Positions 43,439 through 52,900 of a stretch of 64,000 nt of DNA are shown here, piece by piece (position 1 is the first letter of the stretch; the number at the start of each line of letters is the position of its first letter). Position numbers and translations under genes: made by a program. The notes below the pieces were generated by a model. It was not told where the DNA came from. It searched no databases and saw nothing but the letters and a program-made list of their open reading frames with translations. Location of the stretch: contig JAGCFO010000024.1 of NCBI GenBank assembly GCA_017650105.1, positions 1 through 64,000 on the forward strand, given 5' to 3'. The DNA comes from Bacteroidaceae bacterium. Its GTDB lineage: Bacteria; Bacteroidota; Bacteroidia; Bacteroidales; Bacteroidaceae.

Positions 43439-45100
43439 TTACTTATACATGAAGCGCTTAATGGACATCTTGGGAGTTTTCTCAAAAGGTTCCTTTACGA
43501 TTTCAACTTCCTTTATGCGGCTATATGATGGAAGACGACGATTGGCTCCTTCGGCAATCTTCTTCGGCAATTCAGCAATAGCCTCTTCTGTCAAACCATC
43601 TTTCTTGATAGCATCGGCATTCAGATAAACAAGAGCTACCAAACGTGTGTTACGATCCACAACAACAGTTTCCTGAACATAGCTCTGATTATTTACAACA
43701 GCCTCCAACTCCTCAGGGTAGATGTTTTGCCCGTTAGCAGAAAGAATCATGTTCTTGCTACGTCCACGAATGAAAATGTTACCGTGCTTGTCAATTACGC
43801 CAAGGTCACCCGTATGCAGATAACCATCCTCCGTATAGAGATGTGCTGAAGCCTCTTCATTCTTATAATAACCTTTGCAGATGTTAGCTCCGCGTGCAAG
43901 AATCTCACCGGCGATATGCTGTGGGTCTTTAGAATCAACACGTACGTCAGCGCAATCAACTGCACGTCCACATGAGCCCTGAGCATAATACCAAGGGTCT
44001 TCATAGGCAAGCAAAGGAGCTGCCTCAGTCATACCGTAGCCCACGCAATAGGGTAACTTGATGCGACGGAAACATTTTTCCACTTCGGGATTGAGAGGAG
44101 CGCCTCCCATGATGAAGTAGCGTACCTTACCACCGAAAGCTGCCAATAATTTCTCGCGCACTTTCTTGAAAATAACGCTGTTGATACCAGGAATGGCTGT
44201 AAGTATCTTCATTGCCGGCTTTGAGAGCACGGGCTTCAGAGAAGAAGCGTAGATTTTCTCCATCACCAAAGGAACGGTAATAACAGCATAAGGACGCACA
44301 TCCTGCATTGCCTTCAGCAACAGGGAGGGAGCTGGGCTCTTTCCCAAATAAATGACTGGGCATCCACCCGTGAGGGGATAGATAAATTCGAATGCCATTC
44401 CGTAGATGTGAGCCATCGGGAGCATCGATACGATTCTATCACCCTTCTGGATAGGCAGGCGACGGAGGGCAAATTCTATGGAAGCATTGATGTTGCCATA
44501 AGTCAGCATAACGCCTTTGGGAGCGCTGGTGGTTCCCGAAGTATAATTAATAATGGAAAGGTCGTTTTGGTTGTCAATCGGCAGATTCACGTCATCCTTC
44601 GTGTAGCCAGCAGGATATTTTGCCTTCAGAGCATCATAGCGGCTGTCGAAAGCTGCCTTCACGTTCTCATCAGCCCAGAAGAGAAGTTTGAAGTCGTCGG
44701 TTGACACAACGGCTTTAAGCAGCGGCATCTTCTGAATGTCGAGATGATTCCATATCTCCTCGTTGGTAAACAGCAACACGGAGTCGGAGTGATGAGTGAG
44801 GGTATTGATGTTATCGGGAAGAAAATCAGCAAGGATGGGAACGATAACACGTTCTGCAGCACATACGGAGAAAAACGATACAGCCCAGCGTGCCGTATTG
44901 CGGGCACAGATTGCCATATGTTTGCCTTTTTCCATTCCTGGAACAGCATCGAAGAACTCCTTCATGGCTGCTGCTTCGGTAGCAAGTTCGCCGTAAGAGA
45001 AAGCTTTGCCCTTATAGTCGCAAAGGGCATCCTCGTTCCATTTCTTTCGCATCGTCTCCTGAAGTACGGAGAAATAATGATAATTTTTGTCGTATGCCAT
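43439..45100 (-). CDS. AMP-binding long-chain acyl-CoA ligase
   Basis: A 553-residue ANL-superfamily ligase that adenylates a carboxylic acid and joins it to CoA. The phosphate loop YTSGTTSAPKG, the YGMTEAAPLL motif, HTGDLG with the adenylate-binding Asp, and RGRSKNMILSANGQN (hinge) are seen, with the C-terminal lysine near EKTPKMSIKRFMYK. The acid is most likely a long-chain fatty acid; it may serve to activate fatty acids taken up or released by lipid turnover. Single gene, no adjacent beta-oxidation genes. Confidence 0.9.
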   Translation of the reverse strand: MAYDKNYHYFSVLQETMRKKWNEDALCDYKGKAFSYGELATEAAAMKEFFDAVPGMEKGKHMAICARNTARWAVSFFSVCAAERVIVPILADFLPDNINTLTHHSDSVLLFTNEEIWNHLDIQKMPLLKAVVSTDDFKLLFWADENVKAAFDSRYDALKAKYPAGYTKDDVNLPIDNQNDLSIINYTSGTTSAPKGVMLTYGNINASIEFALRRLPIQKGDRIVSMLPMAHIYGMAFEFIYPLTGGCPVIYLGKSPAPSLLLKAMQDVRPYAVITVPLVMEKIYASSLKPVLSKPAMKILTAIPGINSVIFKKVREKLLAAFGGKVRYFIMGGAPLNPEVEKCFRRIKLPYCVGYGMTEAAPLLAYEDPWYYAQGSCGRAVDCADVRVDSKDPQHIAGEILARGANICKGYYKNEEASAHLYTEDGYLHTGDLGVIDKHGNIFIRGRSKNMILSANGQNIYPEELEAVVNNQSYVQETVVVDRNTRLVALVYLNADAIKKDGLTEEAIAELPKKIAEGANRRLPSYSRIKEVEIVKEPFEKTPKMSIKRFMYK

Positions 45101-45134
45101 AAATGTTGTAAAAGATTTGGTGTTTTCAAAAGTG

Positions 45135-45142
45135 CAAAGTTA
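45135..45142 (-). promoter_or_regulatory. Promoter -7 box (TAACTTTG) for the acyl-CoA ligase
   Basis: A perfect consensus on the minus strand 34 bases before the ligase ATG. Confidence 0.5.
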
Positions 45143-45247
45143 GACCTATTAAATATAAAACTTCCCTTTCCATCGCTCTTTGTGGCAAAAAAGAGGGCTT
45201 TTTGTGGCGAAATAACGGAAAAATTAGGCGAAATTAGATTTTTCTTT

Positions 45248-45255
45248 TATCTTTG
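45248..45255 (+). promoter_or_regulatory. Promoter -7 box (TATCTTTG) for LytTR gene 1
   Basis: It ends only four bases before the ATG at 45260, so the transcript probably starts at or very near the start codon. Confidence 0.6.
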
Positions 45256-45259
45256 CAAC

Positions 45260-46102
45260 ATGGAAATGCCGAAACATTTCTTCAAGAAACAATATCTGAT
45301 TAAGTCTGTTGTCTTCATCGTATTGTTTTCCATCCTGTACATGAGCGTCTACCAACCCTATTCCAAGACAGCATGGTTCGGGCTTCATCCTACGCGCACT
45401 TTCCTCATCACGCTCCTCTTCTATACTATTGCTGCAGGCACCCTCGTGCTTAGCAAACTATTCATGTATCATTGGCAGCGACGACATTCCTTTACCGTCC
45501 AAGCAGCTATCGTCTGGCTGGCTGCTGAATTTGTGCTAATTGCTATTGAGTACATCGCGCTTACCGACATCTTCACTATGAGGCAGCAGGCTGTCACTCC
45601 GCGATTAGTGTGGAACACTTCTCTGAGCGTCGCGCTCATTCTGGCAATACCTTATGTAATAATGGCGCTCTGGGCCGACAACCGAGCAAAAAGCGAGGAA
45701 CTTGAGGCAATGTATCTCAGCCGAAGCGTTCCAAGCGACAAATCCACCTCCGTCGTCTATCTCTGTGACCATACAGGCTCTCTCAAGCTATCTATTGAGG
45801 AGAAGGACATCCTCTATGTGGAGTCCCAGGACAATTACGTGCAAGTTCACTATCTGCTGGGAGGCACGCCTCACCACTACTTGCTGCGCTGCCGCACGCA
45901 TGAATTGGAACGGCAACTTGTCGATACATCTTTGGCACGCTGTCATCGCTCCTATATGGTCAACATAAGGCACATTCACCAATTTCTGCAAGAGCACGGC
46001 AAGAGCTATGTAGTCATCAGAGCCCATGATACACTTCTCCGAATCCCCGTGTCCAAGACTTACTATAAGAGCTTGACGGCTCAGATGGGAACCCTTAAAT
46101 AA
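45260..46102 (+). CDS. Membrane-anchored LytTR transcription regulator, copy 1
   Basis: A 280-residue protein. Four hydrophobic helices in the first 140 residues (VVFIVLFSILYMSVY, TFLITLLFYTIAAGTLVL, AAIVWLAAEFVLIAIEYIAL, SLSVALILAIPYVIMALW) are followed by a LytTR DNA-binding domain at about 180-275: DILYVESQDNYVQVHY, CRTHELERQL, LARCHRSYMVNIRHI and RIPVSKTYY. The layout suggests a sensor in the membrane that binds DNA without a separate histidine kinase. A second similar gene follows after a mosaic element. The alternative start at 45266 would lose two residues. Confidence 0.87.
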   Translation: MEMPKHFFKKQYLIKSVVFIVLFSILYMSVYQPYSKTAWFGLHPTRTFLITLLFYTIAAGTLVLSKLFMYHWQRRHSFTVQAAIVWLAAEFVLIAIEYIALTDIFTMRQQAVTPRLVWNTSLSVALILAIPYVIMALWADNRAKSEELEAMYLSRSVPSDKSTSVVYLCDHTGSLKLSIEEKDILYVESQDNYVQVHYLLGGTPHHYLLRCRTHELERQLVDTSLARCHRSYMVNIRHIHQFLQEHGKSYVVIRAHDTLLRIPVSKTYYKSLTAQMGTLK

Positions 46103-46149
46103 GACGCCAGAGTTTCGGAAAGAAAGAATGGCGCAATATGCTTTGAGCA

Positions 46150-46218
46150 AAAAAAATTTTCCCTTCTTCTCCGCGCCGTATGAAGAAAGAAAAAAAATTT
46201 TTCCCTTCTTCATATTAG
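46150..46218. repeat. Mosaic palindromic element, copy 7
   Basis: It has AAAATTTTCCCTTCTTC, then CTCCGCGCC, then TATGAAGAAAGAAAAA, then TTTTTCCCTTCTTCATA. The last two modules are an inverted pair of about 17 bp that can fold into a hairpin after the first LytTR gene. It separates the two LytTR genes. Confidence 0.8.
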
Positions 46219-46349
46219 CGAAAAGAGAAACTTGCGAAAACTACCTGGCACGTCTCTGCTTTTCTTTGCCTTTCGGCTCCGAGTGCGGATTTCGGCAGTA
46301 ATGTGGAGCATTGTTTTTCCTTATTCTTTTCTTTTTGGAAAGAAAAGTC

Positions 46350-46357
46350 TATCTTTG
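46350..46357 (+). promoter_or_regulatory. Promoter -7 box (TATCTTTG) for LytTR gene 2
   Basis: A perfect consensus 28 bases before the ATG at 46386. No clear -33 box at the normal spacing. Confidence 0.5.
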
Positions 46358-46385
46358 CCGGGCAAAATAAAAAGGAAAGATTTTG

Positions 46386-47312
46386 ATGAACGACAAAGAA
46401 CATGTTGATTTGAACGATATTCTCGGGCAACCAGCCCCCTCGTATCTTTTCTCAAGGAAAAAACAGGTGAGCGTATTGATTTTCATGATTCTCTTCGCCT
46501 TGCTGGTAGTCAACTTTTTCATCTATCCCGCTCTGCCAAACTTTGTTGACAGAAACGGAATTGCAGCCGACGGCCCCCTGCCGAACGGTATGGGAAACTC
46601 GCCCCTCATGCATTTCGTATGGTCTCTTGTCATTGTTATCTTTGGCGTTCTTGTCATTGTTCTAAGCCACACGATGCAATATTTTGTCAAACGCCGACAC
46701 ATGATTTCCATCTTGGGATACAGCGCTTGGGTTTTGGGAGAATTACTTCTGATGTCAATCATTTTTGCCGTGTGTGTATTCTGCATCCGTATCGACAACG
46801 ATTTCATGCACGCCACACTTGTCTCGCTGGCATATGCCTCCTTCATCTATCTGGTTTCCTTCTTTTTGTGCGTGTTATATATGTCGAACTACGAGAAGAA
46901 AGCAGAGATAAAGAAACTGAAAGGAGAATTGGATTCCGTTGTTACGGAGAAAGCAGCGACGAAGGATACCATATCTTTCTATGACGAGAAGGGAGAAATG
47001 CAGCTCTCAATAGCCAAGGAGCACTTTCTTTTTGTAGAGTCAGCCGATAATTACGTCAACGTGTGGTATCTCAAGAATGCTCTTCCGCGCAAGCTGATGC
47101 TTCGCATGACGATGTCTCGAATGGAAGAGCAGCTTGCAGGAACGTCTGCCGTACGTTGTCACCGCTCGTATATCATCAACATGGAGCAAGTGAAGGTTTT
47201 ACAGCGCGACAAGGATGGTTTTTATGCCGAAATGGGAATAGAGGGAGTGCCCGATTTGCCTGTTTCTCGCACCTATTCCGATGCTGTAACCAAGTGGCTC
47301 TCTTTGCAATAG
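46386..47312 (+). CDS. Membrane-anchored LytTR transcription regulator, copy 2
   Basis: A 308-residue paralogue of the previous gene product. After a polar N-terminus come four hydrophobic helices (VSVLIFMILFALLVVNFFIY, LMHFVWSLVIVIFGVLVIVL, ISILGYSAWVLGELLLMSI, ASFIYLVSFFLCVLYMS) and a short coiled linker (KKAEIKKLKGELDS). The LytTR domain follows at about 205-305, with HFLFVESADNYVNVWYL, LAGTSAVRCHRSYIINMEQV and LPVSRTYSDAV. The ATG at 46386 is preferred over an in-frame TTG three bases earlier. The two genes probably form a regulatory pair, with separate promoters. Confidence 0.87.
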   Translation: MNDKEHVDLNDILGQPAPSYLFSRKKQVSVLIFMILFALLVVNFFIYPALPNFVDRNGIAADGPLPNGMGNSPLMHFVWSLVIVIFGVLVIVLSHTMQYFVKRRHMISILGYSAWVLGELLLMSIIFAVCVFCIRIDNDFMHATLVSLAYASFIYLVSFFLCVLYMSNYEKKAEIKKLKGELDSVVTEKAATKDTISFYDEKGEMQLSIAKEHFLFVESADNYVNVWYLKNALPRKLMLRMTMSRMEEQLAGTSAVRCHRSYIINMEQVKVLQRDKDGFYAEMGIEGVPDLPVSRTYSDAVTKWLSLQ

Positions 47313-47328
47313 TGTTTTAGGCAGCCGG

Positions 47329-48996
47329 CTAAACGGGCGTTTCTATACGCAACACGCTAGAACAATAGTCGGTAATGCTTGCCCGATGGGTGATGAAGAT
47401 GATTGTCTTCCCCTTCTTGGCAGAAGTGATGCGCTGAAGCAGTTGCTGCTCTGTGTCTGTGTCAAGCGCAGAAGTTGCCTCATCGAGAAGAAGAATTGAG
47501 CCAGGACGAAGCAGACTTCGGGCTATCGCTATACGCTGAGCCTGCCCTTCGCTGAGCCCTCCTCCCCTCTCTCCGCACAGAGTATCAAGCCCTTCCGGCA
47601 GCTCGCGCACAAAATCAGCGCAAGCCAGCGACAGCACTTCCCACATCTCCTCCTCCGAAGCATTGGCGCGCCCCAGCAGAAGATTGTCGCGTATGCTTCC
47701 GCTAAAGAGGGTATTGCCTTGCGGAACATACACAAAATTGCAACGCGTGCTTGGCGACGCGATAAATGAACTTCCCTCGTTGTCGTAAACTGTCACTTTT
47801 CCATTATCGGGCCTGACAAGAGCCAGAAGAAGGCGTATGAGAGTAGTCTTTCCAGCGCCCGTTTCCCCCAGAATTGCCGTTGTGGAATGAGGAGGAAAGT
47901 CTGCCGAAAAGTTCTCAAGGATGTGTTTGTTTCCGTCGCTATACCGGAAAGTGACGTTTTGCAAGCGCACGCCCGCAGTACCTTGAGTAGGAGATTTTTC
48001 TCCGTTTTCCTCAAGGGGTTTTTCTTCGAGTTCCATCAGTCGCTCGCTCGAAGTGATTGCCGAGACGATATTCGGAATCATGCGTGCCAAATCGGTAATA
48101 GGACGTTGAACCCTTCCTACCAACTGCAAGAAAGCCGTCATAACACCGAAGGTGATAGCGCCTGCCGAGATGCGAAATGCTCCCCAGAGGAAGGCTGTGA
48201 GATAGCCCGCAGAGAAACCGATGGATACAAAGGTACGCGAGCCGATGCTGAAGCGCGTGCGACGCAACACTTGTTTCTCGAGCGTATCCTGAAGTCCGTC
48301 GAGCTTGCTCAGAACCTCCTGATCCTGCTCCAGAGTCTTGATAACCATCTTATTCTGAAGGCTCTCCTGCATAGTGGCATGAATGAGGCTGTCGCTCTCG
48401 CGCACATCTTTTGTCATCCCACGCATGTGCTTCATGTAGAAGCGGCTGAACAAGAGGAAGACAGGCATGATAACCACAAGGATTATTGCCAGCATCGAAT
48501 CCATCGAGAAGAGGAAGATGAAGGATGCTATCAACTGCGCAACGGTGATTATCAGCGTAGTGGAGATGTCGGTAATGAGGCTCGAAACGGTGTTGATGTC
48601 GTTGATGAGCCGGTTCAGCACATCTCCGGAATGATGCGATTCCAATCCTTGCCATTCTTCACGCATCAGCCGAGAGAAGAGACTCATGCGCAAGCGGTTT
48701 CGGTTGCGCACTCCCATAGTGTTTGCTATCCAGCTTGAGAGGGCACGCACTCCGATTTCAACGAGCATCACGGCGCACATTCCTATCCCATAGGTAGTTA
48801 GGTTGCCCGGCTCAACGCCTGTGGCTACGTCGATGGTCTGCTTACAAATCCACACGAACAGCAGCCCCAGCGCCACATCTACAATCCCTATCAGCGTCGA
48901 TAGGGCAATCATGGCGCGTGCTCCCGCTGAGGCTCTCCAAAGCCAACGGGTAATTTCGGATAGTTTTCGCTGCTGTCGTTCTGCCATTTCGTGCAT
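47329..48996 (-). CDS. ABC exporter, fused permease and ATPase
   Basis: A 555-residue half-transporter, active as a dimer. Six transmembrane helices occupy about residues 20-290, and the ATPase domain shows Walker A (GETGAGKTT), a Q-loop, signature LSEGQAQRIAIA, Walker B (SILLLDEATSALD) and the H-loop ITHRAS. Lipids, peptides or drugs are possible cargo. Starts at 48996 and 48987 are both possible; the promoter box at 49007 puts the transcript start about 4-13 bases upstream, so the leader is very short. The C-terminus converges on the second LytTR gene with a 16-base gap. Confidence 0.88.
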   Translation of the reverse strand: MHEMAERQQRKLSEITRWLWRASAGARAMIALSTLIGIVDVALGLLFVWICKQTIDVATGVEPGNLTTYGIGMCAVMLVEIGVRALSSWIANTMGVRNRNRLRMSLFSRLMREEWQGLESHHSGDVLNRLINDINTVSSLITDISTTLIITVAQLIASFIFLFSMDSMLAIILVVIMPVFLLFSRFYMKHMRGMTKDVRESDSLIHATMQESLQNKMVIKTLEQDQEVLSKLDGLQDTLEKQVLRRTRFSIGSRTFVSIGFSAGYLTAFLWGAFRISAGAITFGVMTAFLQLVGRVQRPITDLARMIPNIVSAITSSERLMELEEKPLEENGEKSPTQGTAGVRLQNVTFRYSDGNKHILENFSADFPPHSTTAILGETGAGKTTLIRLLLALVRPDNGKVTVYDNEGSSFIASPSTRCNFVYVPQGNTLFSGSIRDNLLLGRANASEEEMWEVLSLACADFVRELPEGLDTLCGERGGGLSEGQAQRIAIARSLLRPGSILLLDEATSALDTDTEQQLLQRITSAKKGKTIIFITHRASITDYCSSVLRIETPV

Positions 48997-49006
48997 TTTA
49001 CGGGAG

Positions 49007-49014
49007 CAAAGATA
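49007..49014 (-). promoter_or_regulatory. Promoter -7 box (TATCTTTG) for the ABC exporter
   Basis: A perfect minus-strand consensus only a few bases before the likely start codons. Confidence 0.6.
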
Positions 49015-49107
49015 AGCAATTTTGTTGAAAAAAAGAAACGAAAACGGAAAAAACACTATCCCCGCGCAGAGATATTCTGAGCGGGCTGAGATAAGATTTT
49101 TTCGGCA

Positions 49108-49183
49108 GGCAATTTTTCTTTCTTCAAAATAATTTTTCCCTTCTTCATATCGCCGTATTTGTTCTCCAAAAATTTTTTTTCTC
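49108..49183 (-). repeat. Mosaic palindromic element, copy 8
   Basis: On the minus strand: GGAGAACAAATA, CGGCGA, TATGAAGAAGGGAAAAA and then TTTTGAAGAAAGAAAAA. It lies between divergent genes. Confidence 0.85.
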
Positions 49184-49335
49184 AAAGCATATTCTGCACA
49201 GCAGGAAGGAAAGGCGTCATTATGAAACGAGCGAAGGGAAGAAAATTTGCAAAGCTCCGCAATAAATTTCGCGCGTGTACGTTATTAATATCACGGGTGT
49301 GCGCTTGCGCGCGTTTCCCACCCGTCGGAAAACAA

Positions 49336-49947
49336 ATGATTGAATACATCAAAGGAGAACTGACAGAATTGACGCCCGCGACAGCCGTTGTGGAATGTGC
49401 CGGAGTGGGATATATGCTCAACATATCGCTGAATGCCTACAGCGCCATTCAGGGAAAAAGGGACGTGAAACTATATGTCTATGAGGCTATTAGCGAAGAT
49501 GCCCACACGCTATACGGCTTTGCTGACAAGCACGAGAGAGAACTATTCCTGCAGCTGCTGAGCGTGAGCGGCGTGGGAGGAGGAACGGCCCGAGTCATCA
49601 TCTCGTCGTTTACACCTGCCGAACTTTGCACCGTCATCAGCACGGGAAACGAGCGTATGCTGAAGTCAGTCAAGGGAATAGGGTTGAAAACGGCTCAGCG
49701 CATCATCGTTGACCTGAAAGACAAGATTGGAGGCGTTGCCGGCACGCTGGCTTCTACCGGAAGCGTAGGAAATGCTTCTCCCGCAGCATTCGCTGCCTCA
49801 ACGGAAGTTTTCAGCGAAGCAGTAAGCGCGCTCACGATGCTTGGCTTCCCAGCTTCCGCTTCGCAGAAGGCTGTCTCTGCCATTCTGAAGGAAATGCCTT
49901 CCCTCACTGTGGAGCAAGTTATAAAAGAAGGTCTCAAAAGGCTGTAA
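49336..49947 (+). CDS. ruvA: Holliday junction branch migration protein RuvA
   Basis: A 203-residue protein that binds four-way junctions and guides RuvB. The start [28 protein letters not shown] forms the OB-fold; [15 protein letters not shown] and [20 protein letters not shown] are the two helix-hairpin-helix motifs; the C-terminal helix domain is [20 protein letters not shown]. The frame extends upstream to 49159 but the extra residues come from the mosaic element and are rejected. It is 25 bases before sprA, an order conserved in Bacteroidetes. Confidence 0.95.
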   Translation: MIEYIKGELTELTPATAVVECAGVGYMLNISLNAYSAIQGKRDVKLYVYEAISEDAHTLYGFADKHERELFLQLLSVSGVGGGTARVIISSFTPAELCTVISTGNERMLKSVKGIGLKTAQRIIVDLKDKIGGVAGTLASTGSVGNASPAAFAASTEVFSEAVSALTMLGFPASASQKAVSAILKEMPSLTVEQVIKEGLKRL

Positions 49948-49972
49948 ACGAGAGTCGAAGACATCATTCCGC

Positions 49973-52900
49973 ATGCCATCCTTCCATCTTCCTAAGTCGC
50001 TCCTGCTGCTCTGCCTGCTGTTGGTAACAAGCATAGCTGGCACCCTTTCGCAGAATGTGGTGTCGTCTGCTGCCCAAACCGACACCACAGGCACAAAGCC
50101 ACGCTTTGGAGTCGCCAAGACTTCGCCCGACAACGAAGATGATATGCGAAAGAAGACAGCCGACCTGGAAGACCCTGAAAATCTTGTCACTACTACTCTC
50201 TATGACGATAAGACCAACACCTATACGGTAGGAAAGAAGGTTGGCGACTCGTATCTGAACGTCCCCCTGCTGATGACTCCCGAACAGTATGCCGAGTGGA
50301 GCATGCGCCAATCGCTCAACGCATTTTTCCGCAGCAAGAACGAAGAAGAATTCGAGAAGGAAGGCAAAAAGGAGAAATTCGACTTCTCCGATATGCATTT
50401 CGACTTAGGGCCTGCCGAGAAGATTTTCGGCCCAGGAGGCGTGCAGATTAAAACCCAAGGTACCGCAGAACTGAAATTCGGTTTCAACCAGAAGAGTATC
50501 GACAATCCTACCCTTCCCCAACGAAGCAGAAATACATTTGGGTTCGACTTCGACGAAAAAATCAAGCTTAGCGTAAACGGTAAAGTAGGCGACAAGATAA
50601 ACCTCAACATGAACTACGACACAGAGGCTACCTTTAACTACGACACCAAGAAACTGAAACTGAAATACGAAGGAAAGGAAGACGAGATCATCAAACTGCT
50701 TGAAGCAGGAAACGTCAGCTTCCCCACAAACAGCTCATTGATAACAGGAAGCACGCAGCTTTTCGGTATCCGAGCCGATCTGCAGTTCGGCAAGCTGTCG
50801 CTGCAAACGGTTGTGTCGCAGAAAACTTCCGAGTCAACGTCTGTCAGCAGCAAGGGCGGCAGCGTGTTAACCGAATATGAGATAGACGCTACCGATTACG
50901 ATGAAAACCGGCATTTCTTCCTCGCGCACTATTTCCACGACACCTACGATCAAAGTATGGCGCAACTGCCGACGATCGTCTCGGGCATCAAGATTACGCG
51001 CATCGAGCTTTGGGTAACAAACAAGACAAGCAGCTATGACCATCCGCGCAACGTGATAGCCTTCACCGACTTGGGAGAAGCAAATCACATCAGCAACCCC
51101 GTGTGGTCTCCCATAGGCACTTCGCGTCTGCCCTCAAACAATGCCAACGATCTCTACTACAAAATGGTTAACGACTACGATGCCGTACGCGACATCGATC
51201 AGGTAGGGGCTGTGTTCAGCGACTTTCTCAGCGGAAGTTCCGACTACGAGAAGATTTCAAACGCACGCCTTCTCTCCTCTTCAGAATATACGCTTAACAG
51301 CACGTTGGGATACATCTCGCTCACATCAACCCTGAAGAGCGACGAAGTGTTGGGAGTTGCTTTTGAATACACCTACGGCGGAAAGACATACCAAGTGGGA
51401 GAATTCTCGGCAGATCAGAAGTCTTCGGGGAAGGCCCTTTATGTGAAGCTGCTGAAATCAAATAGCATGTCGCCTGGAAACGGCACGTGGGATTTGATGA
51501 TGAAAAACGTCTACAGCCTTGGAGCTCGCTCGCTGAGCAGCAACGATTTTGTTTTGAGAATTGAGTATGAGAGCGACAGCACAGGGACGAATCTTACGTA
51601 TCTTCCCGAAGCAGGCTTGAAAGACAGAACCCTCCTGCAATTGCTAAATCTCGATCGTCTTGACGTAAAGCAAAACGCCAACCCTAACGGATTCTTCGAC
51701 TACATAGAAGGATATACCGTGCAATCGAGCAAGGGGCGCATCATCTTCCCTGTTGCCGAACCCTTCGGCGCTTGGCTCCGTAAGGCAATCGGAAACGATG
51801 CCGTAGCTGACAAGTATGTCTTTGAGGAATTGTACGACAGCACGAAGACAACGGCAAAGCAACTTGCCGAAAAGAGCAAGTTCATCCTCACGGGAGAGTA
51901 CTCAGGCTCGGGAGGCAACGTCATCTCACTCGGAACATACAACATTCCTCGTGGTTCCGTTGTCGTTACCGCAGGGGGTGTTACCCTTACGGAAAACAGC
52001 GACTATACCGTTGACTACGCCAACGGAGAAGTGACTATCGTCAACCAAAGCATTATCGACGCAGGAACAAATGTCAACGTTAGCTTGGAGAGCAACACCA
52101 CCTATAACATGCAGCGAAAGACGATGCTTGGCATGAACTGGGCATACGACTTCAGCAAGAACTTTAAGATGGGAGGTACCATGATGTACCTGAGCGAAAA
52201 GCCCCTTACAAGCAAAGTAACGATGGGCGACGAACCTCTGAAAAACACGTTGTGGGGTCTGAATATGTCATACAAGCGCGAAAGCCAATGGCTCACGAAT
52301 ATGCTTGACTATATTCCAGGATTGCACGTCACTCAGCCTTCCAATATCAACTTTACTGCAGAGTTTGCACAACTTGTAGCTGGAGTAAGCGATCAAGTGC
52401 AGGGAAGCGCAAGCTATATCGATGACTTCGAAAGCAGCGAGACAGGAATCCCGATTAACACGCCTAGCCAATGGATGCTTGCCAGCATACCCTCTTCACA
52501 GCCTTATGCTTCCCTAACAAACGATGTAAGGACGGGAATGGGACGTGCCCTCTTCAACTGGTTCACGATAGACCCCTTGTTTACACGTCGAAACAGTTCT
52601 CTCACACCTGCCCATATCAAAAGCGACTTAGAGCAGCTCTCCAATCACTACGTACGCGAAGTATATGAGCGCGAGCTATATCCAAACAAGGAAAGCACTT
52701 ATGGAGAATCATCCACGCTAAACATTCTAAATCTTGCGTTCTATCCTAATGAGCGCGGGCCTTATAATCTTGATTCAGACCTTACGTCAGATGGAAAACT
52801 CAACAACCCGCGTGAACGATGGGGAGGAATCATGCGCCAACTGTCTACGACAGACTTCGAGACAAGCAACATTGAGTACATCGAATTCTGGATGCTTGAT

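Larger units (their letters stand above)
48997..49335. other. Divergent spacer between ABC exporter and ruvA
   Basis: It contains the ABC promoter box, a mosaic element and, just upstream of ruvA, a GC-rich hairpin (49293-49325). The plus-strand frame continuing upstream of ruvA runs through the mosaic element and is not a credible N-terminal extension. Confidence 0.6.

Noticed and set aside
49159-49335. N-terminal extension of ruvA
   Set aside because: It would translate a mosaic element; the normal RuvA start MIEYIKGE is at 49336.
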